From contig NC_051105.1 of assembly GCF_901709675.1 (NCBI RefSeq), positions 13,998,604 through 14,062,603 of the forward strand: a DNA stretch of 64,000 nt, given 5' to 3'. Made by a program: the position numbers and the translations under genes. Under the pieces are notes generated by a model. That model was given only the letters and a program-made list of their open reading frames with translations. It was not told the DNA's origin and did not search any database. Source of the DNA: Syngnathus acus (taxonomy: Eukaryota; Chordata; Actinopteri; Syngnathiformes; Syngnathidae). This document shows positions 32,441-42,700 of this stretch, piece by piece (the first letter of the stretch is position 1; each line of letters begins with the position of its first letter).

Positions 32441-33290
32441 TTTCCAAATAAGGGGTCGTCACTAATTATTTGTGTTTAGATAAATGTCTGAGCTATAATG
32501 GTGTAATTAATGATTAAAACTTGAAAGTATCTGTTTATTGTATTCGTTTATATGTTTAATAAAGACAAAGCCATCACAAAACTGTTGTAATTATTTAGAT
32601 TTTGATCTAAATTAGCCTTGAATAAAGACTAACCAGTCACATGAATTAACAGAAAAAATGGACAGCCGGACTCGGACTCAGACTCATGGTCAAGAGGCCG
32701 GACTCGGACTCGGAGCAAAAATCCGACCGAGTCCACAGCCCTAGTCGGCAGTAATGCGGACTCTGTACCGGTCCGTCGTGGTAAAGAGAGAGCTGAGCCA
32801 AAAGGCAAAGCTCTCGATTTACCGGTCGATCTATGTTCCTACCCTCACCTATGGTCACAAACTATGGGTCGTGACCGAAAGAACGAGATCCAGGATACAA
32901 GCGGCCGAAATGAGTTTCCTCCGCAGGGTGTCCGGGCTCTCCCTTAAAGATAAAGTGAGAAGCTCGGTCATCCAGGAGAGACTCGGAGTAGAGCCACTGC
33001 TCCTCCACGTTGAGAGGAGCCAAATGAGGTGGCTCGGGCATCTAATCAGGATGCCTCCTGGACGCCTCCCTGGGGAGGTGTTCCGGGCATGTCCCACCGG
33101 TAGGAGACCCCAGGGACGACCCAGGACGTGCTGGAGAGACTATGTCTCTCAGCTGGCCTGGGAACGCCTTGGGATCCCTGGGATGAGCTGGATGAAGTGG
33201 CTTGGGAGAGGGAAGTCTGGGAGTCCCTCCTAAAGCTGCTGCCCCCGCGACCCGACCCCGGATAAGAAGATGGATGGATGCATTTATTAA

Positions 33291-34056
33291 CAGCATTAAA
33301 CAAAAAAATTCACCCAAAGACTACTATCAGTGATTCTCATTAAATACGACACGGTTATTAAGAATAACAGTTTCCATCACTTCAGCGGCTGCAGGTCAGA
33401 TTCATGAAATATGTTTATCTTATGAGGCGAAATCACATAAAATGGCAAACATTCTGACCAAATACATCATCTTGAAAAATCACTGAAAGAATACATCTAA
33501 ATAAAGTAATAAAGAATCAACACGGCAACACGGTGACGGATATCTGAAAATCAGAGCAGAGCTTTAATTCACAAACACCTGGTGACAGAGTTGAGGAAAC
33601 GGGAAATACACGTCGGTAGACCCAAATTGTCCACTCTTTTTTAAACACTTGGTCGGCACTCAGTGTCCGCCTTTCTTCTGCTTGGGCCACTCATTTTAAT
33701 GGAAGGATTCCAGTGGAAGGTTTGTGCGTGCGTGGCTTTAGCGTAAAACTGTATCTGAAAGCTCAGTGTGCGAATTACGAGAATGCTGACGTCACAGCCC
33801 ACGCTCGAAATTCGGCACTGATAGAAATAGAGCACGGAGTGCGCCGGGTCCTTACTACTGAGTACGTACATGCACTTGTGAGCGTGCAAAGATCTTTCTG
33901 ACAGGGCTTCCGGGAGTAAAAGCGCGGGCGGGCGTTTCCCCATCTACTGGGGAAACACAGTCATTACAGGGAAAATGACAAAAAAATGTTTCATAATACA
34001 ATTTATTCAGGTTTGGCGGGCCGGATTAAACGACCCCGTGGACCGGATGTGGCCAT
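33291..34056. mobile_element. Right part of the hAT element split by Rex3 copy B
   Basis: It continues the caggggtgggcaaac-family hAT (cagcattaaa..., cctactactgagtacgta..., ggcgggccggattaaacg) up to gaccggatgtggcc, where it is fused to a Tc1 transposase remnant. The right terminus is lost. Confidence 0.8.
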
Positions 34057-34677
34057 CATCACCATCACTGACCCACCACCGAACCGGTCATGCTGAATGA
34101 TGTTGCAGGCAGCATAGCGCTCTCCTTGGCTTCTCCAGACCCTTTCACGTCTATCACAGATGCTTAGGGTAAACCTCCTCTCATCTGTGAAAAGCACACG
34201 GCGCCAGTGGCGGACTTGGCAATTCTGCTGTTCTATGGCAAATGCCAATCAAGCTCCACGGTGCTGAGCAATGAGCACAGGGCACACTACAGGACGTCGT
34301 GCCCTGAGGCCACCCTCGTGAAGTCTGTTTCTGACTGTTTGGGCAGAGACATTCACACCAGTAGCCTGCTGGGGGTCATTCTGTAGGGCTCGGGCAGTGC
34401 TCAACCTGTTCCTCCTTGCACAAAGTAGCAGATATCGGTCCTGCTGATGAAATGAGGACAGTCTACGGCCCTGTCCAGCTCTCCTAGAGTAACTGCCTGT
34501 CTCCTGGAATCTCCTCCATGCTCTGGAGATTGTACTGGGAGACACATCAAATCTTTTTGCAACAGCACGCATGGATGTGCCATCCTGGAGGAGTTGGACA
34601 ATCTGCGCAACTTCAGGAGGGTTAAGAAATCGCCTCATGCTCCCAGTCGTGATAATGACTCTAGCTACAGCCAACAC
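34003..34677 (-). pseudogene. Tc1-like transposase, unit 2, truncated
   Basis: Nearly identical to unit 1 through the DNA-binding domains, with a stop codon after AQHRGA (near 34250) and then LAFAIEQQN. The first catalytic aspartate is in LFTDERRFTL. The frame leaves Tc1 after GGGSVMV and ends in hAT-derived sequence. Confidence 0.87.
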
Positions 34678-35731
34678 TTGTGGAAAAACAGTTAAATAAG
34701 ATCAAGAGGGAGGAACTTGAAATGGCCTCCACCTACTGCACCAGCGTAGGGTCTGACCATGGGTGCAAGGATTTCATCCCGATACCTAATGGCAGTCAGA
34801 CTGCTATTCTCTAGCCTGTAGAGGTCTGTTCGTCCCTCCATGGAAATGCCTCCCCAGACCATCACTGACCCACCACCAAACCGGTCATGCTGAATGATGT
34901 TGCAGGCAGCATAGCGCTCTCCTTTGCTTCTCCAGATCCTTTTACGTCTATCACAGGTGCTTAGGGTAAACCTGCTCTCATCTGTGAAAAGCACAGGGCG
35001 CCAGTGGCGGACTTGCCAATTCTGGTGTTCTATGGCAAATGCCAATCGAGCTCCACGGTGCTGAGCAATGAGCACAGGGCACACTACAGGACGTCGTGCC
35101 CTGAGGCCACCCTCGTGAAGTCTGTTTCTGACTGTTTGGGCAGAGACATTCACACCAGTAGCCTGCTGAGGGTCATTCTGTAGGGCTCGGGCAGTGCTCA
35201 ACCTGTTCCTCCTTGCACAAAGTAGCAGATATCGGTCCTGCTGATGAAATGAGGACCGTCTACGGCCCTGTCCAGCTCTCCTAGAGTAACTGCCTGTCTC
35301 CTGGAATCTCCTCCATGCTCTGGAGATTGTACTGGGAGACACATCAAATCTTTTTGCAACAGCACGCATGGATGTGCCATCCTGGAGGAGTTGGAAAATC
35401 TGTGCAACTTCAGGAGGGTTAAGAAATCGCCTCATGCTCCCAGTCGTGATAATGACTCTAGCTAAAGCCAACACTTGTGGAAAAACAGTTAAAAAAGATC
35501 AAGAGGGAGGAACTTGAAATGGCCTGCACTTGCAAAACCAGTCCTGTTTTGGGGACCATCTCGTTGTTGCCCCTCTAGTGCACCTGTTGTTAATTCCATC
35601 AACACAATGCAGCTGAAACTGATTAACAACACCTTCTGCCACCTACCTGACCAAAACCTTATCAGAAAAGTCTAATTGAATTCATGCCATACCATGATAA
35701 AAAACTGTTCCTTTAATTTTTTTGAGCAATG
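34057..35731 (-). mobile_element. Tc1-like element: tandem, truncated arrangement
   Basis: The right terminus is a Tc1-type inverted repeat (minus strand tacattgctcaaaaaaattaa) beside TA. Two head-to-tail partial units follow. The first (35731 to about 34725) ends after the VRPYAGAVG codons and passes directly into the leader of a second unit (34724-34057), which is cut off at GGGSVMV by fusion to a hAT relic. No left inverted repeat remains, so the element cannot move. Confidence 0.88.
34692..35474 (-). pseudogene. Tc1-like transposase, unit 1, truncated
   Basis: An uninterrupted frame of 260 codons. The paired helix-turn-helix DNA-binding domain comprises [31 protein letters not shown] and [15 protein letters not shown]. 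The start of the DDE catalytic domain has the first aspartate in FTDESRFTL, then [19 protein letters not shown]. The frame runs into a neighbouring leader after VRPYAGAVG. The second and third catalytic acids (normally within a QDNARPH-type and a later motif) are absent, so the protein would bind but not cut. Confidence 0.9.
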
Positions 35732-35751
35732 TATATATATAATAATAATTA

Positions 35752-36117
35752 TAACATCCATCCATCCATTTTCTGTACCGCTTATTCCCCACGGGGGTCG
35801 CGGGCGTGCTGGAGCCTATCCCAGCCGTCATCGGGCAGTAGGCGGGGGACACCCTGAACCGGTTGCCAGCCAATCGCAGGGCACACAGAGACAAACAACC
35901 ATACGCACTCGCACTCACACCTAGGGACAATTTGGAGTGCTCAATCGGCCTACCAAGCATGCTTTTGGGATGTGGGAGGAAACCGGAGTGCCCGGAGAAA
36001 ACCCACGCGGGCCCGGGGAGAACATGCAAACTCCACACAGGGAGGGCCGGAGGTGGAATCGAACCCGCACCCTCCTAACTGTGAGGCGGACGTGCTACCC
36101 AGTGCGCCACCGAGCCA
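35752..36117 (-). repeat. tRNA-derived SINE (GGATGG-tailed family), antisense full copy
   Basis: The minus-strand head ggctcggtggcgcactgggt contains the A box and gtgcgggttcgattcc the B box. The body is tttgcatgttctccccggg and tggctggcaaccggttcagg; the tail is cggtacagaaaatggatgg. The tail resembles the Rex3 3' end. Confidence 0.9.
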
Positions 36118-36359
36118 TAATTATAACATAAATAACAATTTTATCGAACCATCCGTGTCACTCCAAATCATTAAATCCATCAAAATCTTCGTTCTCCGTG
36201 TCACAACGCCGCTGGTGACTCTGGAAGTACATGCAGCGCTGAGGTCAGACTTATTGTCAGGTGCGGCTCCAATTATTCCAAAGGCCTAGTGCGCACTCAT
36301 GCGGTTTGAAGTGAAAATAACACGTGAAGGGATCAACTATACTATACTATAGTAAGTAA
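36118..36359. mobile_element. Piece of the pogo-type MITE interior
   Basis: ccgtgtcactccaaatcatt and gtcaggtgcggctccaattatt match 44900-45090 in the element at 44199, including the position of the SINE next to it. The termini are not preserved here. Confidence 0.5.
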
Positions 36360-38285
36360 GTAATGTGTATTATTATTACTCAATTTAGTACTGCCTTCAA
36401 CACTGCAGACTTCAATATTTTATTAGAGCGCCTTAAAACCTGTGTTGGTATTTCAGGGTCAGCACTTCGCTGCTTCAATTTCTATCTATCTGACAGGACC
36501 CACCGAGTGGTCCATGGCAACACGACCTCTGAGGTCAATAACGTTACGTGTGGTGTCCCGCAGGGCTCGGTACTCGGACCAATACTACTATTTAGTATTT
36601 ATATGATTCCGCTTGGGGACATAATACGTAAATACAACATTAGTTTTCAATGTTACGCGGATGACACCCGATTATATATGCCGTTATCGATGACAAATCC
36701 GCGGGACTGTTGTAATCTTGAGGCGTGCCTTGCGGAGATCAAGCAATGTATGTCTCTTAATTTCCTACGTCTTAACCCAGATAAAACTGAGATGTTGATA
36801 ATTGGTCCAGCTCGTTATCATCACTTATTTAAGGAAACCACTATACAAATGGATAAATGTACTATCAGTCATAGTGATACTGCAACTAATCTCGGGGTTA
36901 TATTTGACCAAACGCTCTCTTTTCAAAAACACATTAAGAACAGAACTAAAATTGCGTTTTTTCACCTCCGTAATATTGCTAAGAATTGTCCGATTCTTTC
37001 AACTAGTGATGCGGAAACTATTATACATACGTTTAATACGTCGCGCCTTGATTACTGTAACGCATTGTTCTCTGGTCTTCCTAAATCCAGTATTAAAAGT
37101 TTACAGTTAGTACAAAATGCTGCTGCAAGACGGCTCACACGGGTGAGAACATTTGATCACATTACCCCAATATTAGCCAACTTACATTAGCTCCCGGTCC
37201 ATTTAAGATGTGACTTCAAGGTTCTTTTTCTAACCTATAAATCACTGCATGGCTTAGCGCCTTCGTATCTCGTCGACCTAGTTGTTCCTTCCGTTCCGTC
37301 CCGTAACCTCCGCTGGCTAAACGCTATTCTTTTAGGGCCAAAAAGAAGTCCGCAGGGTCTAGAGCACCGATGTGAAACTCAAGGCCCGGGGGCCCGCCAC
37401 ACAATTTTATGTGGCCCGCGAAGACAAATTGCGCATCGAATTCATGTGCGAATTGCAAATCGTCTTCACTTTTAAAAACATATTTTTAAAATAATTGAAT
37501 AGTCTGTACTAATCTCTGATTTGAAAACTAGTCATTCATTAGTGTGTTTTGAAGCTTATACTGAATATATGAGGCTCTACATACATTTATTTGGATTGAC
37601 AGTCATAATGCCCCACCGAAGGAAACTATGACTACGATGCGGCCCGTGACAAAAATAAGTTTGACACCCCTGCGCTAGACTCTAGCGCATTTTCTTTTTG
37701 GGCTCCAGAGCTTTGGAATGCCCTACCGATAGATTTCAGAACTGCTACCTCAGTAGAAACATTTAAGACACGATTGAAGACACATTTTATGCCATGGCCT
37801 TTAATTAACCTGTGGTGGCTGATTCGGCTGGAGGTTGCGTTTTTGTCCCCCCCCCTTAGGTGACAACCCAAACTGATAACTGAAACGGCTGTCTGGATTT
37901 CTCATCGACAATCGGGATGAGGGAACTGCGGCGGATTACCACCTTCAAAGACACTGCCAGGAAAATTGAGGGCACCTCCTGCAGCTTTGAATTGGATATC
38001 CACTTTTTCTTTGATTTTTTATATTATGTATTCTATGTGCCCTCTCTGCATCCATTGCAGCCAGGTCATCCTGGAAGGGGGATCCTCCCATCTGTGGTCC
38101 CTTCTCAAAGTTTCTCATTTTTTCCCTGATAGTTTTTTGTTTTTGTTTTTCCTTGCCCTCCTGGGAGTTTAAGATCAGTGGATGTTTGAGAATAATTGTC
38201 AATTTTTTGTACATGTGAAGCCCTTTTGAGACTTTCTTGTGATTTCGGGCTATACAAATAAACTTGACTTGACTTGATATGGCTT
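36360..38285 (+). mobile_element. L2-like LINE, 3' half
   Basis: A frame of 275 codons (36363-37190) has an AFNTADFNILLERLKT-type palm start, [49 protein letters not shown] and HITPILANLH, then a stop. The sequence continues as LHGLAPSYLVDLVVP. A hAT MITE (37365-37672) splits the last coding part, after which APELWNALPIDFRTATSVE and a 3' UTR follow, ending ctatacaaataaacttgac. There is no endonuclease. The same 3' end recurs at 42701-43480. Confidence 0.85.
37365..37672. mobile_element. 308-bp hAT MITE in the LINE
   Basis: Ends caccgatgtgaaactcaagg and aagtttgacacccctg resemble the well-known caggggtgtcaaactc hAT termini. The left flank is gtctagag (37357-37364). The right flank is altered (cgctagactctagcgc), so the duplication is not clean. 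The interior has cccgggggcccgccac and atgcggcccgtgac. Confidence 0.78.
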
Positions 38286-38429
38286 GAATATACTTGTGTT
38301 AAAAAATATTCGATAACTTGATTATATATGTTTTCTTTATTTGATTAATCTGTATATGTGATATGATTGTATGCTTATGTACTTTAATCGATGAAGTATA
38401 AGCAGATGCGGGCTGTAGTCAGCCCGCTA

Positions 38430-40264
38430 GCCCAGTTGGCATTAACCCAAGCGGCTTGCTAATTGCGATGAGTCAGTTAGAACGCATAGCCGGCCCAAGC
38501 CAACTCGGTCTACTGGCTCTTGCATCTTGGTCATAGGTGACTCCATTACCCGAAACATCACGCTTACAAATCCAGCCACGGTAATGTGTATCCCTGGAGG
38601 CAGAGCACCTGACATAGAAGCTAATCTTAGGGAGCTGGCTCGCAATAGGTCTAGTCAACAGCGTAGGTCCAACAACACTAGCTACTCGGATATAGTGATA
38701 CACGTTGGCTCCAATGATGTTAGGATGAGGCAATCAGAGATCACAAAGAAAAACATAGCGAGGACTTGTGATCTCACCAGAAAGATGAGTCGGCATTGAG
38801 TATTTGTCTTTGGCCCCCTGCCTGGTAGAGGCACTGATGAGAGGTTTAGTAGATTAGTCTCCCTTAATCGATGGATGGCCGGTTTCCGTAAGAAGCAGGG
38901 ACTGTATTTTATAGATAACTGGTCCTCCTTCTGGGGCCGCCCCGACCTGCTGAGGAAGGTCATCCTAACCATGAAGGTGCCTTCACTCTTTCAAGGAATA
39001 TAGATTTCTGTTTGAGCCATTCATGACAGGTCACTTTAGAGCAGGCCAGGATACAGGTGATTAGGCCACCTGTTAGGATGGGTTTGGAGTCTGTTAAGTT
39101 AAAGTTAACTAGTGCTAGGCTAGATTCCCAGCATGCACATAGCTCCTTGTGTAGACAAGAGCGTCACAGTTTGAATAGTGCTACAGTATACATTGACACA
39201 TTTTCTACTGAGGTAGTAGACAAATCCAATCATTCCACCCTGACGGGTATCGCTGATGGAACGGTGCCTGTTCCAGATAATATTACATGTTTGCCGAATA
39301 TTAACTATCAAATTCCTATGGTCATATCTTCCTGCCGCGCTAATAAACATTTTAAAGGTAATGCTGTGCCTAGACAACACAATCTTACTCGTATTTCGTT
39401 TAAAAATCCTCCGATAGATATGAACCCTGATCTACCGATTAGACTCAAACTCGGTTTTATGAATATTAGATCACTTCAATCCAAAGCAGTACTCGTTAAT
39501 GACCTCATCACAGAACACAATCTAAACATTTTTTGTCTTTGCGAGACCTGGTGAAAACCTAATGAACTGCTGCCGCTTAATGAGGCCTCACCTCCAAATT
39601 TTGTGAGCTCGCATGTGGCGCGTCCTCGAAAAAACGGTGGGGGTGTCGCCCTCATCTCTAATTCCGATCGTAGATTTAGGCCTCGTTCGATTAACGTATT
39701 TAAAACATTTGAAGTTCTCACTGTCCGATCCACAGCTTTACCGTCATTCTATCTTGCTGTTATTTACCGTCCACCCGGGGCTTACTCTGGCTTCCTGGAT
39801 GAATTTTCAGAATTCGTGGCTGATCTAGTGACGAATGCGGATACTATAATAATTACCGTAATTTTCGGACTATAAGTCGCGGTTTTTTTCATAGTTTGGG
39901 TGGGGGGGCGACTTATACTCAGGAGCGACTTATATACATATATATGTTTTTTTTCACTTTTTTGGGCATTTTATGGCTGGTGCGACTTATACTCCGGTGC
40001 GACTTATAGTCCGAAAATTACGGTATGGGCGATTTCAATATCCACATGAATTTACTGTCAGAGCCACTTACTTTGGCATTTCAGACTTGCACCCACATGC
40101 TTGTAAAAGTAAAAACGTACCTTTGTGTTTTTTGTTTTGATGTGCTCCTTAATGTTCAAAGCGCCGCGACCTCCATAGCTTATCACATCTTGACAAATAA
40201 TGCACAAAACCTTCCCTGGGACATCTACTTTACGGATATGTTCCGTCAGACAGGTGGTTACGGA
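38430..40264 (+). mobile_element. L2-like LINE, 5' half (ORF1 with SGNH domain and endonuclease)
   Basis: A frame at 38527-38799 begins MVIGDSITRNITL and continues YSDIVIHVGSNDVRMRQSE, the block I (GDS) and block III (GxND) signatures of an SGNH hydrolase. After a stop, FGPLPGRGTDERFSRL and FIDNWSSFWGRPDLLRK follow. From about 39440 the endonuclease starts: KLGFMNIRSLQSKAVLVND, NIFCLCETW (then TGA), NGGGVALISN, YLAVIYRPPGAYSGF. The GDFNIHM box is separated by a MITE. It ends in decayed sequence near 40264 with no RT. Several stops make it dead. Confidence 0.82.
39857..40023. mobile_element. 167-bp pogo/mariner-type MITE (CCGTAATTTTCGGACTATAA)
   Basis: Perfect terminal repeats CCGTAATTTTCGGACTATAA and complement, flanked by TA (39855-39856, 40024-40025). 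It splits the LINE endonuclease sequence just before GDFNIHM. Additional gcgacttata motifs are internal. Confidence 0.93.
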
Positions 40265-40602
40265 CCGTGTTCCGAGTTGTAAGATGACACTACTCTCGAG
40301 CCATGCCCATCTGAAGCAGTTCCTGATCCCGTTCGACTATTTCCCTGGCACGATCCTCGTCTTTTTTCTCTAAAACGTTCGCCATGCTGGCTAAAACTTT
40401 TGCTAATTAGGCAAATGAGTAGGCAAATGATGTGACGAAAGTAGCGCCAAAATGCTGCAGAAAATAAGGCGGTTGTCACAATACTGCTGCCCCCCCATAT
40501 ATAAAAACAATTTTCTCAACGGATCTACACAATTCACGAAAATGATACTCCCGACGGAAAAAAACACAGAAATTCGCGGATCCACGGAAGAATCTCATCC
40601 TT
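40265..40602 (-). other. Unassigned repeat-like stretch with a short frame
   Basis: The minus strand contains MANVLEKKDEDRAREIVER starting near 40385, a short acidic/basic helix that does not continue. The ends look like transposon-derived UTR. No family was recognised. Confidence 0.35.
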
Positions 40603-40811
40603 GACAGCATTAAAAAAATATTTCACCCAAAAACTACTATCAGTGATTCTCATTATATTATATCTCACTGTTAATATGAATAATAGTTTCTATCATTTCA
40701 GCGCCTGCAGGTCAGATTTCTGAAATATGTTTATCTAATGAGGCAAAATCACATCAAACGGCAAACATTCTGACCAAATACATCATCTTGAAGAATCAGT
40801 GAAAGAATACA

Positions 40812-42071
40812 CCGTTTTTTTCCATGTATAATGCGCAAAATTTAACTAATTTATTGTCCTAAAATCCGGGGTGCGCATTATACATGGGTACAATTTTTGT
40901 AATTTATTTATTTATTTATTTATTTTTTGAAGAAAATCATGGTACAACAATTTTTGAAGAAAATCTTGTCACGGATGGAGTGTGGAAAGGAAGAGGGCGA
41001 CCAAGTGCAGCTTGAACCAGGGTTCATTGGAGGAACTCAAAACACAGACTTGGTAAACTAACATAACTCTCTAACAAAACCAACAACAGGACTGACCGAC
41101 AAAGACGTGGAACAAAAAGACAGGGGGACATTACCAAAGACAGGAACAGAAACCTGTGTTATTGTCAAATATTGTTTGTTTTTTAATCTCCATCGCGGAC
41201 TGGACGTCATACGGAGGCAGTATCACTGCGCATGCGCACTATGGATCCGATGCGAATAGTCCTCTTCTCTTCTTGACTGACAATGAATGTGATAGTTTAA
41301 TACATACAATCAGCAAATAACAAAATACGTATTACAGGTAATATTTTATTTCACAACACTTTGCCTTGTTCCTTTCGTCTCTGCTGTTCACTTCAAACAC
41401 GCTCCATACGAACGCAATGCTCTCGTATCAGACGCTTGCTCGATCACCTGCTCGTTTGCTGTCACAATGTACCCTACACAAATCCGAAACATTTGTTGCG
41501 GCTCCGAGTCACGACGAGGGGCAAGTTTTGGTTTCCAAGGGTGTTTTTATTCCTCTTCAACTTCTCTCCCATACAGAGCGGACTTTTTTCACATGTCCGC
41601 ACGTCACTTTCCTCTCTTTTCATTTTAACCTAACTGATCGCGGTGGTGCCTTTACGGGCAGTCGGAGAAATCAACGCCGACAAAAAAAATACATCCAGCC
41701 TAGTTAAGACCATACCAAAGACTATAAAAATGGGACCCATTGCCTCCCTGCTTGGCCCTCAGCATTAAGGGTTGGAATTGGGGGGTTAGATCACCAAATG
41801 ATTCCCGAGCGCGGCGCCGCTGCTGCTCACTGCTCCCCTCTCCCCCAGGGGATGGATCAAAATCACACGGGGATGGGTCAAATGCAGAGGACAAATTCCA
41901 CCACACCCAGATGCGTGTGTGACGATCATTGGGACTTAAAAAAAAAAAAAGAAAAAAAAAGAAAAATTTGGGTGCGTATTATACATGGGTACAGGCTTTT
42001 TTCCAGCATTGACATGCCATTTTTAGGGTGCGTATTATACATGGGGGCGCATTATACATGGAAAAAAACGG
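40812..42071. mobile_element. Non-autonomous Tc1/mariner-type element, copy 2 (longer)
   Basis: Ends CCGTTTTTTTCCATGTATAA and complement, with TA at 42072-42073 on the right and a damaged left target. Compared with copy 1 (630-1534) it has about 550 bp more interior (40980-41600) and the same captured SINE. The interior shows no recognisable transposase. Confidence 0.82.
41705..41937 (+). repeat. tRNA-derived SINE, 5'-truncated, in the copy-2 element
   Basis: Same truncated body as 1159-1395, from accataccaaagactataa to gatcattgggactt, at the same relative position in the host element. Confidence 0.8.
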
Positions 42072-42700
42072 TAATAAAGAAATCAATAGTATTGTTGGTC
42101 TCCCTTTTTTGCAAGTGCATCATGGTCTGGAGTAAAATTTGTTGTGGTAATTTTTCGGATAGAGCCGAGGTGTCGGTCCGTTAACCTAGATCTGTGACGG
42201 GCTTTGTTGACGTTCATGTGGCTGAACGTCTGCTCACACAAGTAGGTCGAGCCAAATTGTCCACTCTTTTTTTAAACACTCTGCACTTAGTGTCCACCTT
42301 TCTTTTCCTCGGGCCACTCATTTTAATGGAAGGATTCCAGGGGAAGGTTTGTGGGTGGCATTAGCGTAAAACTGTATCTGGAAGCTCAGCGCGCGAATTA
42401 CGAGAATGATGACGTCACAGCCCACACTCGAAATTCGGCACTGATGGAAATAGAGCGCGGAGTGCGCCGGGTCCGTACGTACACGCACTTGTGAGTGTGC
42501 ACCGAGCTTTCTGACACGGCTTCCGGGAGTAAATGCACGGGCGGGCGCTTCCCCATCTATTGGGGAAACATAGTAATTGCAGGGAAAATGACCCAAAAAA
42601 AAGTTTAATACAATATATTCAGGTTTGGCGAGCCGGATTAAACAGCCCCGTGAGCCGGATGTGGCCCGCGGGCCGTAGTTTGCGCACGTCTGGTCTAGAG

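Larger units (their letters stand above)
30644..32743. mobile_element. 2.1-kb hAT-like element in Rex3 copy B
   Basis: Termini cagggctgtggactcgg and ccgagtccacagccct(a) with an 8-bp duplication gtcggcag at 30636-30643 and 32744-32751. The empty site is seen in Rex3 copy A. Subterminal ggactcggactcgg repeats lie at both ends. Inside are a complete antisense SINE and a large nested inverted repeat. No transposase was recognised, so it is non-autonomous. Confidence 0.93.
28065..33265 (+). pseudogene. Rex3 endonuclease/reverse transcriptase pseudogene (copy B)
   Basis: Endonuclease: [12 protein letters not shown] near 28100, [16 protein letters not shown] near 28350, [16 protein letters not shown] near 28455, then after the first h[17 protein letters not shown] near 28960. 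Reverse transcriptase: APGVDEIRPEFLKALD near 29758, VDLEKAFDRVPREVL near 30097, GLRQGCPLSSILFIIFMDR near 30268, LLFADDVVLLAS near 30387. C-terminal part after the second hAT: YRSIYVPTLTYGHKLW near 32818 and MSFLRRVSGLSLKDKVRSS near 32910. Lesions besides the hATs: TGA at about 28575, frameshifts near 29565 and 29985, TAG at about 29991, and small deletions near 29815, 30425 and 30560. Confidence 0.9.
27635..33277 (+). mobile_element. Rex3 (RTE-type LINE) copy B, near full length, interrupted by two hATs
   Basis: It begins ccactccgtgagtcgtcacc, the canonical Rex3 5' end, and finishes gataagaagatggatgg. A 13-bp duplication atgcatttattaa flanks it at 27622-27634 and 33278-33290, inside a hAT element. 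Two hAT elements (28617-28906, 30644-32743) interrupt it; without them Rex3 is about 3.25 kb. Its order of insertion is therefore hAT (oldest), Rex3, then two hATs. Confidence 0.93.
40603..42692. mobile_element. hAT element (caggggtgggcaaac family) with inserted Tc1/mariner-type element
   Basis: The left part 40603-40811 and right part 42074-42692 match 59000-59660 of the full copy. The left terminus is missing; the right terminus reads gtagtttgcgcacgtctg followed by gtctagag (42693-42700). A 1.26-kb Tc1/mariner-type element lies in the middle. Confidence 0.78.

Noticed and set aside
34249-34677. Bacterial insertion-sequence transposase (helix-turn-helix protein)
   Set aside because: The motifs are those of eukaryotic Tc1 and the context is vertebrate.
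35752-36117. tRNA genes at the heads of SINE copies (also 31538, 44893, 9893)
   Set aside because: The boxes belong to repeated SINEs with LINE-like tails, not to stand-alone tRNAs.
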